Assembly: GCA_016928095.1 (NCBI GenBank)
Contig: JAFGLL010000096.1
Coordinates: 1 to 34,352 of the forward strand
Length of the DNA stretch: 34,352 bases
DNA from: Thermoplasmatota archaeon
GTDB lineage: Archaea > Thermoplasmatota > Penumbrarchaeia > Penumbrarchaeales > Penumbrarchaeaceae
Reading direction: 5' to 3'
The position numbers and the translations under genes were made by a program. Positions 7,721 through 18,500 of the stretch are shown piece by piece (position 1 is the stretch's first letter; each line of letters opens with the position of its first letter). A model generated the notes under the pieces. That model had not been told where the DNA came from, did no database searches, and saw only the letters and a program-made list of their open reading frames with translations.

Positions 7721-8739
7721 TGTTCCAGCTCCGCTTTCATCATCTTCCGAACAAGTGTCCGAAAATCGGTCTTGGGTTCCCATCCAAGCTCTTTTTTGGC
7801 CTTGGAGGGGTCACCCCTCAGATGGTCGACCTCGGACGGTCTGAAGTACTTCGGATCTATTTTTACGAGAACATTTCCATTGGGATCGATACCCACCTCT
7901 TTCAAACCCTCTCCCTCCCATGTTATCTCGATACCCGCCTCCCTGAACGCTATCTCCACGAACTCCCTTACGGAATGTGTTTCATTTGTCGAGATAACAT
8001 AATCATCCGCTTCATCTTGCTGGAGCATGAGCCACATCGCTTCCACGTAATCGGGGGCATAACCCCAGTCCCTTTTTGCATTTATGTTACCCAGAGACAA
8101 TATTTTCATCTTTCCATCCAATATGTCCTTGATGGATAGGGTTATTTTCCTTGTTACGAAATTCTCACCTCTCCTTGGCGATTCATGATTGAACAGGATG
8201 CCGTTGGAGTTGAACATCCCGTATGCTTCCCGGTAGTTCTTCGCGATCCAGAACGAATAAAGTTTTGCCACTCCATAGGGACTTCTGGGATGAAAGGGAG
8301 TGTTTTCCGTTTGCGGGATCTCCTTCACCTCACCGTACAGCTCGCTGGTACACGCATTGTATATCCTTGTCCGCTCCACAAGTCCCAGCAGACGTACCGC
8401 TTCCAGTATCCTCAATGTACCCAACCCATCGGTATTGGCCGTGTACTCGGGGACATCGAATGATATCTGCACATGGGATTGGGCCGCAAGATGGTATATC
8501 TCATCCGGCTCGATCGTCTTTATTATTCTGATCAGGTTCGATGAATCTGTCATATCGCCATAATGCAGGATGAAATCCTCATTGCTCCTGAGATGGTCTA
8601 TCCTCTTCCTGTTGAAACTGGATGACCTCCTCACGAGACCATGCACCCGGTATCCCTTTTCAAGAAGTAATTCTGATAGATAGGACCCATCCTGACCGGT
8701 GACGCCTGTTATCAATGCGGTTCTGTTCATGTTCAGCAC
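7717..8739 (-). CDS. gmd: GDP-mannose 4,6-dehydratase
   Basis: [81 protein letters not shown]. Confidence 0.93.
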   Translation of the reverse strand: MLNMNRTALITGVTGQDGSYLSELLLEKGYRVHGLVRRSSSFNRKRIDHLRSNEDFILHYGDMTDSSNLIRIIKTIEPDEIYHLAAQSHVQISFDVPEYTANTDGLGTLRILEAVRLLGLVERTRIYNACTSELYGEVKEIPQTENTPFHPRSPYGVAKLYSFWIAKNYREAYGMFNSNGILFNHESPRRGENFVTRKITLSIKDILDGKMKILSLGNINAKRDWGYAPDYVEAMWLMLQQDEADDYVISTNETHSVREFVEIAFREAGIEITWEGEGLKEVGIDPNGNVLVKIDPKYFRPSEVDHLRGDPSKAKKELGWEPKTDFRTLVRKMMKAELEQ

Positions 8740-9556
8740 TCCGGATCATCATCTTTTATTTTACTTAATAAGTACATAGCAACATCTGGGAACGATGCCC
8801 CTTCCATCACAGGATATGGCCCTCAGTTCAGAAACACCGCTGATGGACTGTGAATATCATGAAACCCGGACATTGGTCTATTCTGCTCTATTTCCCAAAA
8901 ACATCTATCCTTCTTATTTAAACATTCATCTGACCGATATGAAAAGGAAAGGGGATCTTGATCATATCCATTAAAAAAGGGTATATTTAAAGGGCTGTTC
9001 AATTCCATTCATGATACTGCCCATGCACGAACGTAATCATGCGGAGAATTCGAATATGACCCCGGGGCGGGTGGGTGGGATTGGAAAATATGAAGATCTT
9101 GCCATATCAGCTTCCGACCTTCATCTCCCGCGCGATCTCCCGACCCAGAGCGAATTCCTCCTTCTCTGGGCGACCGTGGTGGCGAACCTGGGTCCAGGTG
9201 GATGGTGCGGGTCCGAGAACAATGTACATGACCAGGACTGGGTACGATGCCCCTCCCTTCATAGACCGTCAGTATCTCCGTTAAGCAGCACCGCTCATTA
9301 TAATGATCCTCACGTGATCGATCCCTTATCCGGAGTGTATGGCGGTCCACTCTGATAATTGTTATTCCCGGTCGATATTCGATCAATCATTCGAGGGCAG
9401 AGGAGTTCCAATAACAGAGGATTTTGCTTGATTGTCCAATGACATATGGAATGAACTCCTGAATGGAAATATTGGACCCGATCATGGAACTACCATTTCG
9501 CAGGTATGATACATGATACAGTATGAACTCAGTCGTTCCATTGCCCATGTCAACCA

Positions 9557-9757
9557 TCAGGTCAGATGACCGCTGGAACTTATCGATGCTTCGATCAGCG
9601 TCCTGCTCTGATCGATCAGGTCCGAGATGGCCTCGTCCCTGGTCTTCCCGGTCCCGGTGGTCCCCAATTCGGGGCAGGAGATGATGATCAGATCCCCTCT
9701 CGTTTCGGTTCGCGTGCTGAGATCGAGAATGACCCGCATCGATATGTAACAGTCCAT
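9557..9757 (-). CDS. HicB-like antitoxin-fold protein
   Basis: LIIISCPELGTTGTGKTRDEAISDLIDQSRTLIEA matches HicB-type pattern; no HicA partner seen nearby. Confidence 0.55.
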   Translation of the reverse strand: MDCYISMRVILDLSTRTETRGDLIIISCPELGTTGTGKTRDEAISDLIDQSRTLIEASISSSGHLT

Positions 9758-9835
9758 TTGAAGTAAATAAAACCTATCAATAGAATATCGTTCATGGAAA
9801 TTGGTCCATCCGCGGTTCGACCATTGACAGCTGGG

Positions 9836-10174
9836 TCAAACCCTGCCGAAATCGTCCTGGTACCTTATGATATCGTCCTCTCCCAGATAGTCCCCTAGCT
9901 GGACCTCGATCATCCTTAGCACTGTCCCGCCCGGGTTCGCCACCCGGTGTTTCTGACCGACCCCTATCTCCACGACGTCACCCCTGAAAAACCGTTTCTC
10001 GTGACCGTCCAGGGTGACATCCGCTTCCCCGTGAACGATCACCCACCTCTCGGACCTGCGGGCGTGTGATTGATAGCTCAGCCTCTTTCCGGGCAAGACC
10101 TCGATGACCTTCACCTTGCAGTCGTCGCCTTCATCAACAACAGTGAAAACGCCCCATGGCCTGTCTTCCGTCAT
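9836..10174 (-). CDS. Cupin, mannose-6-phosphate isomerase type II-like
   Basis: RPWGVFTVVDEGDDCKVKVIEVLPGKRLSYQSHARRSERWVIVHGEADVTLDG...GQKHRVANPG. Confidence 0.88.
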   Translation of the reverse strand: MTEDRPWGVFTVVDEGDDCKVKVIEVLPGKRLSYQSHARRSERWVIVHGEADVTLDGHEKRFFRGDVVEIGVGQKHRVANPGGTVLRMIEVQLGDYLGEDDIIRYQDDFGRV

Positions 10175-10270
10175 CTATATCCGACCGCCAGATGCATATG
10201 CTTCTATTTTAGTTATTCCGGTCCCTGTACGGACAGATCGTCGTCGGTCCTTGACGATATTCGAACCATA

Positions 10271-10287
10271 AGAGGACAAAATCCTCT
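10271..10287. promoter_or_regulatory. Inverted repeat upstream of the metK promoter
   Basis: AGAGGA-CAAAA-TCCTCT; followed by TATA-like AAAATAAAT at about 10297-10305, about 28 nt before the ATG. Confidence 0.4.
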
Positions 10288-10328
10288 AAAAACCGAAAAA
10301 TAAATCTATACCCCACCCATCATAGGGC

Positions 10329-11501
10329 ATGCCAAGGAAGAAGCAGTACAGGTTCACGTCGGAGTCGGTCACTGAGGGGCACCCGGATAAAATGGCCGAC
10401 CAGATATCGGATGCTGTTCTGGATTCCCTGCTCTCGCAGGACCCCCTGTCGAGGGTCGCCTGCGAGACGCTGCTGACAACCGGGATGGCCCTGGTGGCAG
10501 GAGAGATAACGACCAAGGGCTATGTTGATGTCCCTGGCGTTGTCAAGGAGACGGTGAAGGGGATCGGATACGATAGTTCCAGCCTCGGGTTCGACCACAG
10601 ATCCTGCGCGGTCCTGACATACATCCACAACCAGTCCCCCGATATCGCGAAGGGGGTCGACCGCGACAACGCACACAGGTTGGAGCAGGGGGCCGGGGAC
10701 CAGGGTCTCATGTTCGGATACGCCAACGATGAAACGCCCGAGCTCATGCCAATGCCGATCGCTCTCGCTCACCGGGTCACCATGAAACTGGCGGAGGTCA
10801 GGAAGAAGAAGGTCCTGAAATATCTCGGGCCCGACGGGAAATCGCAGATCACGGTGGACTATATCGATGACATTCCATCAAAGGTCTCCGCGGTGGTGGT
10901 GGCCTCCCAGCATCGTGAAGGTATAGATCACGACACCATCAAGCAGGACCTCATCAAGAAGGTCGTCATGGAAGCGATACCGAAAGATATGCTGTCCTCC
11001 GAGACAATGTTCCATGTCAACGAGACGGGAGCGTTCGTGTTCGGAGGCCCCGCCGCGGATACCGGTCTCACCGGACGAAAGATAATCGTGGACACCTACG
11101 GAGGGGTGGGCTCCCACGGAGGAGGTGCGTTCTCCGGGAAGGACCCGTCCAAGGTGGACCGTTCCGGTTCATACTATGCGAGGTACATCGCGAAGAACCT
11201 GGTCAAGGCAGGCCTTGCAAGGAAGGTGGAGGTCCAGATCGCTTATGCCATCGGGGTTGCCGAGCCGGTCTCGGTGATGGTCGATGCCTACGGGACGAAC
11301 GCTGTACCGGAAGAGGACATCGAAGGCCTCGTCCTGAAGAACTTCGACATGAGGCCAGCAGCCATCATTGATCAGCTTGACCTTCTCAGGCCCATCTACA
11401 GGAAGACGGCTGCCTACGGGCACTTCGGAAGGGAGCTGCCCGAGTTCACCTGGGAGAGAACGGACATGGCATCCCAGCTCCGGGATGAGGCAGGGTTGTG
11501 A
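10329..11501 (+). CDS. metK: S-adenosylmethionine synthetase, bacterial/eukaryal-type
   Basis: [76 protein letters not shown]. Confidence 0.96.
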   Translation: MPRKKQYRFTSESVTEGHPDKMADQISDAVLDSLLSQDPLSRVACETLLTTGMALVAGEITTKGYVDVPGVVKETVKGIGYDSSSLGFDHRSCAVLTYIHNQSPDIAKGVDRDNAHRLEQGAGDQGLMFGYANDETPELMPMPIALAHRVTMKLAEVRKKKVLKYLGPDGKSQITVDYIDDIPSKVSAVVVASQHREGIDHDTIKQDLIKKVVMEAIPKDMLSSETMFHVNETGAFVFGGPAADTGLTGRKIIVDTYGGVGSHGGGAFSGKDPSKVDRSGSYYARYIAKNLVKAGLARKVEVQIAYAIGVAEPVSVMVDAYGTNAVPEEDIEGLVLKNFDMRPAAIIDQLDLLRPIYRKTAAYGHFGRELPEFTWERTDMASQLRDEAGL

Positions 11502-11505
11502 CCAT

Positions 11506-12786
11506 ATGACCTACTGGGAGTTCAATGACCTGCCCGAAGGGGATTACAACGATCTTCTCCGGAGGGGAAAGGACCGCCTGCAGTGGGCACGGACCCACAT
11601 GCCGGTCCTGAACGTGCTCGGGAAGGAGATCTCCGACCGCGGGGCCCTATCCACCATGAAGATCTCAATGGCGCTCCATACCGAAGCGAAAACGGGTATA
11701 CTGGCGCAGACGTTGGCCCGATGCGGGGCAGAAGTCCGCCTCGCTTCCTGCAACCCTCTTTCCACGGACGATCCCGTCGCCCTTGCTCTTCAGCACGAGG
11801 ATGTGTCCCCCGGAAAATTGGAGGTCAGGGCGAGATACGGAGGATCGAACGAGAGGTACTACGAGGCCCTGAACTGGGCACTCGACATCGGTCCCCATAT
11901 CGTCATAGACGACGGAGGGGACCTCGTCAAGCTCCTCCATACCGACAGGAAGGAACTCATCGAAAACGTACTGGGAGGCTGCGAGGAGACGACAACAGGG
12001 ATCATAAGGTTGAGGGCACTCCAGAACGAGGGTAAGCTCAGGTTCCCCGTGATGGATGTCAACGACTGCGACATGAAGCATCTCTTCGATAACCGCTACG
12101 GTACGGGACAGTCGACCATCGACGGCGTATTGAACGCGACGAACCTCACCATAGCGGGGATGCGGGTCGTGGTGGCTGGATACGGATGGTGCGGAAAGGG
12201 TGTCGCAATGAGGCTCAAGGGAATGGGAGCAAACGTAACCGTGTCCGAAGTGGACCCGGTGAAGGGGGTGGAAGCGGCAATGGACGGATTCCGCGTCCTG
12301 CCGCTGGAAAAGGCAGCGAATGAGGCGAACATGGTGATCACCGTAACCGGCTGCAGGAATGTTGTCTCCGCCGATATCATCGACCTGCTTCCTGACGGCT
12401 GCGTGCTGGCGAACTCCGGCCACTTCGATAACGAGATAGATGTCGCCCACCTCCGCTCCTTCCCATCGTTCAGGGCCAGGGAGCATGTTACCGGGTACAG
12501 GATGGGTGACAGGACACTGTACCTCCTGTCGGAAGGACGGCTCGTTAACCTCGCCTCGGGTCAGGGCCACCCTGTAGAGATAATGGACATGTCATTCGCG
12601 ATCCAGGCCGCAGGTGCCGAATATATATCCGCCAACGGGAAGGGCCTCCCTCCCGAGGTGATCCCCTTCCCTCCGGAGCTTGATAAGAAGATCGCCCGCC
12701 TCAAGCTTTTTAACATGGGATACTCTGTCTCGGAGCTGTCGGAGGAACAGAGGATATACCTATCCAGCTGGCAGGAAGGGACCTGA
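11506..12786 (+). CDS. ahcY: Adenosylhomocysteinase
   Basis: MPVLNVLGKEI, ALHTEAKTGILAQTL, VAGYGWCGKGVAMR, NSGHFDNEID; start at 11506, 4 nt after the metK stop, instead of the long track ORF start at 11368. Confidence 0.95.
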   Translation: MTYWEFNDLPEGDYNDLLRRGKDRLQWARTHMPVLNVLGKEISDRGALSTMKISMALHTEAKTGILAQTLARCGAEVRLASCNPLSTDDPVALALQHEDVSPGKLEVRARYGGSNERYYEALNWALDIGPHIVIDDGGDLVKLLHTDRKELIENVLGGCEETTTGIIRLRALQNEGKLRFPVMDVNDCDMKHLFDNRYGTGQSTIDGVLNATNLTIAGMRVVVAGYGWCGKGVAMRLKGMGANVTVSEVDPVKGVEAAMDGFRVLPLEKAANEANMVITVTGCRNVVSADIIDLLPDGCVLANSGHFDNEIDVAHLRSFPSFRAREHVTGYRMGDRTLYLLSEGRLVNLASGQGHPVEIMDMSFAIQAAGAEYISANGKGLPPEVIPFPPELDKKIARLKLFNMGYSVSELSEEQRIYLSSWQEGT

Positions 12787-12854
12787 TCCCATAGGCCGCT
12801 ATACAACCCCTCAACGGGATAATTATTTCTAGGGTGGACAACTAATCCCCCTGG

Positions 12855-13871
12855 ATGCTTTGCTTAAAATGCGGCCAGCGGGAGCAGTTCGCAGACAATC
12901 TCTGCGAGGAATGTTTCCGAGCGAGCGTTCAACCCATCTCTCTGCCTCCGGTGATACACGGGAATGTGTGCAGGACATGCTTCAGGCTGCAGAAGGGCAG
13001 GTCATGGCTGGAGATCGAAGCATCGATCGAGGATGCAGCCGTCCACCTTGCAAAGCTTAATATCGGGATATCCGGCGATGCCCAGAACCCCAGGGTCGAG
13101 CTCTCGGTCGACCTTCAGGACAGTTCCGTTTTCAGGATCTCGGGAAAGGCCAGCTCTGTCTTCAAGGGAGTGATCGTGGAACAGACCCTGTCAACGGAGG
13201 TCAGGTTCCATCTTCAGTCCTGCCCGTTCTGTTCCAGGCAGAGAGGTAACTATTTCGAGGCGGTGATACAGCTTCGGGGCCTCGACACCCTGACGGAGAG
13301 ACAGATCGATGAGCTCCTGCAGAGGATCAGGGACGAGGTCTACTCGACCTCTCTGAAGGACCCCAGGACCTTCATAAGCAACGAGGTGAAGGTCAGGGGG
13401 GGACACGACCTTTACATGGGAGAGAACTCACACGCCCGTCAACTGGCCCAGAAACTGCATGACGAGTATGGCGGGGAGTTCAAGTGGTCATCGTCCCTCT
13501 ACGGTAACAAGGACGGACGGGACATCTACAGGCATACCTATCTCGTGAGGCTCCCCGGATTCGTGGTCGGTGATTATCTGGTAAAAGAGAGCAATGCATA
13601 TCTCGTCACCAAGGTCTTCAAGAGGGTCCAGCTGAAGGAGCTCTCCACAAGGAGAGATATCACGGTCGATCTCCAGGATGCAATGTCCATGAGGATCTTC
13701 AAAGCCGAGCATGTCGAGGTGGAGCTGGTGGTCATCATGCAGACCGATAAGGAGGTGCAGTTGCTCCATCCCACGACAATGAGACCGGTGGACCTGCTGA
13801 AACCGGAACCTGTAACGTTCGGGGAGAAGGCCAGATGCGTTTATATTGAAGACGAGCTGTATCTTGTCTAG
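12855..13871 (+). CDS. NMD3-family protein (archaeal homolog of 60S ribosomal export protein)
   Basis: N-terminal CLKCGQREQFADNLCEECF, later CRTCFRLQKGRSW and CPFCSRQRGNYFEAVIQLRG typical of NMD3. Confidence 0.92.
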   Translation: MLCLKCGQREQFADNLCEECFRASVQPISLPPVIHGNVCRTCFRLQKGRSWLEIEASIEDAAVHLAKLNIGISGDAQNPRVELSVDLQDSSVFRISGKASSVFKGVIVEQTLSTEVRFHLQSCPFCSRQRGNYFEAVIQLRGLDTLTERQIDELLQRIRDEVYSTSLKDPRTFISNEVKVRGGHDLYMGENSHARQLAQKLHDEYGGEFKWSSSLYGNKDGRDIYRHTYLVRLPGFVVGDYLVKESNAYLVTKVFKRVQLKELSTRRDITVDLQDAMSMRIFKAEHVEVELVVIMQTDKEVQLLHPTTMRPVDLLKPEPVTFGEKARCVYIEDELYLV

Positions 13872-14716
13872 GTCATCGTTACCCTGAAGAACGTCATTTT
13901 CACGGAAAGTGAATCAACGTTGTATATTGTGATCGTGAAGGTCCCGGTGTTCGCGTCATAAACCGTTACATAGTCCCCGGGCGAGCTGAGCGATTCTTCG
14001 GACAACATATCATCGATCGTCTTCTGCCATACCTCTTCCTGTTCCGTATGGATCACAATGGTGATCGTCTGATCTTCAAGGGCGTAGTCCGATGATTCTT
14101 CAACAAGCAGTGAAGAGGAGATCATGTAGCTCCCGGCCCCACTGAAACCCACATCTGTCCCTTGTATGTTCTGAAGAAGGACATAGACCCTGAGGTTCTC
14201 CGATACCTCACCCTTATCCAACATGTCCACCATTATGTTGGGTGGCCCCTTCAGGACAGATGAGTCTCCCTGGTCCCTTATGATCGCCCCACCTTCAAGC
14301 AGTATGTCCTGGTCCTCGACGTAAAGGTTGTCGGAGCGATAGAGTATCGTACCCCTGCTCTGACCGTAAGTGAATCCCCCACCGGAAACGGACATCTGAC
14401 CCATCTCCTCCTCGATGGAGAGAGAGCCTGTCATCCTCCCGAACCCGAATACCGGCCCTCCTCTGGAACCAAGGGTCATCTTGGTCGTCATCGATGTACC
14501 AGGGTCGCCCCCCACCGATAATGTGTCAAGACCTGATTTTAGGTCCATGAAGGAATCCATCACATTGTTCAGGGTCTGAGCCTCGATATCCTTGCCCCAA
14601 GCTGGCATGTAGGTGGAAAATACCATACCCATGAATGATATTATGATGGCCGTTATCATTATCATGGATACGACATTGGTCACACCATCCGTTCTCTCTA
14701 CCCCTACCGACCTCAT
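13868..14716 (-). CDS. Pilin-like protein (single N-terminal TM, archaeal type IV pilin-like)
   Basis: DGVTNVVSMIMITAIIISFMGMVFSTYMPAW hydrophobic N-terminus followed by beta-rich ectodomain; 4-nt overlap with the upstream gene. Confidence 0.6.
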   Translation of the reverse strand: MRSVGVERTDGVTNVVSMIMITAIIISFMGMVFSTYMPAWGKDIEAQTLNNVMDSFMDLKSGLDTLSVGGDPGTSMTTKMTLGSRGGPVFGFGRMTGSLSIEEEMGQMSVSGGGFTYGQSRGTILYRSDNLYVEDQDILLEGGAIIRDQGDSSVLKGPPNIMVDMLDKGEVSENLRVYVLLQNIQGTDVGFSGAGSYMISSSLLVEESSDYALEDQTITIVIHTEQEEVWQKTIDDMLSEESLSSPGDYVTVYDANTGTFTITIYNVDSLSVKMTFFRVTMT

Positions 14717-15573
14717 TTGTCCACCTCCATATCACCAATACGTGCAAATAAGCTTTCGATACCTGGAAGTTCGATGGTCAGGTACTGGCCCGGGTCACCC
14801 CAATCAGCAGGCGTCACAAAATCGAAATCCGAACCTTCCACCAATCCCTTCTCCGTGAGATAACCTTTAAGATAGTTGTACCAGGCGACCTCACCGATCC
14901 CGTTGACCTTTATGACAAGTTGCTCTGTGGGACCTATGTTCCGTTCAATATCGGAATAACCAGCCATCCTGATCTTCAACGGAACGGTTTCTATCCCCGA
15001 AATCTTCCATTGTTCACCTGCCATCCCGTAGAGGAACAGCTGCATGTTGTACCTGGAACCGGACTCCGAAACAGTGATATCCGGGTAGGAAGACATGACG
15101 TCGGTGCCAAGTTGCTCACGGACCACTCCGCCAGCAGTGAAATGATATTTCTGATCATGGAAGTAGTAATTGTTGGATTCAAAGGTAATGGCCCCGTTGA
15201 TGGAATTGAGGATATAATCCGTTGTACCCCTCACGATCAGGTCCATATGAAAGGTCGTAGGGTCAGGTGAATGTGTCAGGATACCTGAGGACCTTGCCAC
15301 GGTCAGGTATGGATTTCCGGGTGTGCCCATGGTCACCCGGTTCAGTATCATCGTGTTGGTATCCCTTGTGGTTATCAATGAGTTCATGGATGTCCTTATC
15401 CTCAGCATGGAATCCTCAACGTCGGTGACATGCTCCATATCATCCTCCCTTCCGATCCTGTCCCCGTACTGGATAAGATAATTGGAACCCACGGATAGCA
15501 GGATGGATATCATCAATACGGATGTCACCATGATGGCGTCTCCCCTATCGTTCAGACCCTTGAAGACCTTCAT
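14713..15573 (-). CDS. Pilin-like protein (single N-terminal TM)
   Basis: NDRGDAIMVTSVLMISILLSVGSNYLIQYGDRI; similar to its downstream neighbour in layout (DVEDSMLRIRTSMNSL / NNVMDSFMDLKSGLDTL). Confidence 0.6.
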   Translation of the reverse strand: MKVFKGLNDRGDAIMVTSVLMISILLSVGSNYLIQYGDRIGREDDMEHVTDVEDSMLRIRTSMNSLITTRDTNTMILNRVTMGTPGNPYLTVARSSGILTHSPDPTTFHMDLIVRGTTDYILNSINGAITFESNNYYFHDQKYHFTAGGVVREQLGTDVMSSYPDITVSESGSRYNMQLFLYGMAGEQWKISGIETVPLKIRMAGYSDIERNIGPTEQLVIKVNGIGEVAWYNYLKGYLTEKGLVEGSDFDFVTPADWGDPGQYLTIELPGIESLFARIGDMEVDK

Positions 15574-18500
15574 CGATCTGGCCCCCTGACCGTATTCCCT
15601 CTTCTGCTTCCCATGAGAATCAGTAGCAATGATGCAGCGGATATCAGCAGTAACAATGGCATCAGGTCCACCGTCCCATTCCGATATGAGGTTACCGATA
15701 CTAAAATATCTTCATCCTCTTGAGATCCCTCCACGGATCCCTGGTTCCCATCGGTCGATGGTCGAGAGAGATCGGCAGCACTGGCCATATCCCACTCGCA
15801 CGACCATGAACCTGATCTTGTTGATTCAAGGGATTCCCCGTACACCTTAACATCATCTATATACATACCCTTGAAATCAGCCTCCTCACAGTGTATCCCA
15901 TCTATATTGGTCACGATCCTGAAGCGGATCACGATCACGTTCCCGGTGTAACCGTTCAGGTTCATCGTCAAATGTGTTATTGATGATGCGGGGACCCAGT
16001 TACGGTCACCCTCATTTTCCATGATGCCCGTGAAGGATCGGTCGTCCTCCATATTATCCGATAAATCTCCCTCGGTCCCGCTCACCTTCCATGCAGCCCT
16101 GACACCGAAGTTCAGAGGTGACCAGGATTGACCATTGTCACGGGAGATCTCCACTCTGAACCCGTCGGGAGGTCTTCCGTCCTGAATTTGGATGTTGAAA
16201 CGGGTATAGAACTCCATATAGACATACTTCGCATTGGTCAGATCTATAGGTCTCGTATACAGCGAGTTGTCGATCCCGTCATGGAAGTCGTCGCTCAAGG
16301 TAACCCCGCCCGCAAACCAGGCATTGGTCCCGCTGTGCGTCGTTCCAGCCGAAATAGACCCTTGCACCAACCTCCATGTGTCAAGCGAGCCAGCGGTCAC
16401 CGGCACCTCATCGGCCCGGGACACAACGACCTTGACATCATCGAGCCACCACCCATCTCCCGTTCCTCCTCCATATTGGATGTAAAAGAACCTTATCTTG
16501 ACCTGGTCCCGCAAACCTTCAGGGACGTTCTTCAGGATATCGAATTGAGCGACCTCCCATGAAAAGGACCCTTTCGCGCTCCTTCCATTGTAGGCCCAGG
16601 TGATGGAGTTGCCAAACGAATCCTTCCTCTCATATCCGGGATAAAGGCTTCCCGTATAGAAACCATTGAGCGGGGTGATGTACTTCCAGTCCCAATCGTT
16701 GGTAGGATCCCCATCCAGGTTCGTGTCCACCAGCGGGTCCCTGTACCCAACCATGACATAACCCCCGTTTGCACCGTCCACCATGTTGTATTTGTGCCAG
16801 AATGAGAGGACCGAGGTCCCGGCACTTGAAATGTCGAACTCGGGGGTGACGGTCCATTTATTCTCATTCGGGACCTCCTCCTGGCGGGTGGGCTCCGATC
16901 CCCTTGTCTGTTCCTGGGGTTTTGCCAATAGCTTCCCGATCTCTTCGAATATCAACTTCAGCTGATCGGCGGTGGGCGCGTAGAAATACTGGGCGTCTGA
17001 GGTGGTCGCGATCCTCCACAGATTGTATTCCAGTGTGCCTGATTCGAGGCAGCGGGTTCCGGTGCAGACCGCGTTCGTATAATCGAGCTTGTGATCGCCG
17101 TAACCGCTGAGGGGATTCGTTTTTATCTCCGGAAGGTAAGGAGGTTCGTGATGCTCCAGACCCAGACCGATCGTATAGATGGGTATGTCGGAATTTAAAA
17201 GGCCGTACCTGTACCGGTCAACGGAACCCGTTGAAAGAGCATACATCCAGTAAGTGCTCGTCGAGGGGGAAGCCCAATTCAGGGTGTATTTCCCCACATG
17301 GTCCTTATAATACTGCTCTCCGCTTGCCATATCTCCCCAGGGCGCCCAGTAGGTAGAACCTGCCTCGACCTTTGCATCAGCGGTAAGGATCGAAAGACCT
17401 GCTTTGTCCGAAGCCTGCAGGTCCATGCCGTCGGAGAGAACGATCACGACCGGGTCGAGTTCCGGATAGTAAGTGGACCAGTAAAGCGTATCCTTGTAAG
17501 CTTCGCCGATGCAGTCCCAGAGAATTGTGGTTCCCGCATTGTTGTTCATGGTCTCGATCTCGGCCCTGACCTTTTCACGGCCGGACGACCCGCCGAAGTC
17601 ATCACCGATCCTCACGGGATCCCTTGTTACCTTTGTCTGGATCCCTCCCTCCGATGTCCCTCTGTCCGTGGGTCCCGAAAATCTCCTCTCAGCATTCCCC
17701 TGGAAATCCCAGATGGAAACGACGACAGAATCATTGGAAAGCTCGTTCAGCAGAACAAGAGCAGCGTCCTTTGCCATGTCCAGCCAGGTCTTGTCCGCAT
17801 CCTCCGATGAACTCCTCTCTCTCATAGAAGCCGAATCGTCGATCACGAAACTTATCAGGACATCCGCATTTCCCTTAACCTCCCCGGTGGTTTCCTCAAG
17901 CTGGTAGGAATAAGGTGCACTCTTGTAGGTATCGCTGACCGTTTTGAGCCCGTGGCTCATTTCTGTATCCCAGGAACTGAGAACATTGGTTTGAGGATCA
18001 TCGTCCATGGGATCGAAAAAATCCAGAGGATTCTCTCCGTTGATCATGGCCACCAGTGAATCGTGTTCGAAGTTCTCATATCCTCCGCCCTCCATGTCAT
18101 CCCAGAAGAAGTAAACCTCGATGGTCCTGGTAACCACATTATTCCATACATCGAAGAACTCGTCGCAGGCATCGAACCAGTCTATCACAACCTTGATCGT
18201 CCTGGTCCCTGCATACTGTGGCTCCCATATCGCTTCGATGGTCATCTGCCTCATCGGGTCAACGAATATGTACCTGGAACTGAAGAGCGTCCCACCGTCC
18301 AGGAACCTCACTGTACCCCATCCTGACTCGCCACCTATGTTCGCCAGCTTCAATGTCACCAGATATGTATTTCCGATCGACGGATGGTCGTGGTCTATCT
18401 CAAGAAGCATGTTGCGGGATACCAATTCCGGTGCCTCGATGGGTGTATCGAACCACTTCAGTGAGAGGAAAACCACCTCCTCCAATGGGTATTCAAGGTC

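Noticed and set aside
9009-9386. 125-aa minus-strand ORF and overlapping plus-strand ORFs
   Set aside because: Arg/His/Pro-rich, mutually overlapping, no recognisable motif; kept only as an ORF-poor region finding.
10240-10290. tRNA-like TTCGAACC text upstream of metK
   Set aside because: No acceptor, D or anticodon arms could be folded around it.
11665-12570. 301-aa minus-strand ORF
   Set aside because: Lies fully antisense to ahcY, which has clear family motifs; composition is His/Arg/Val-rich and unlike a real protein.
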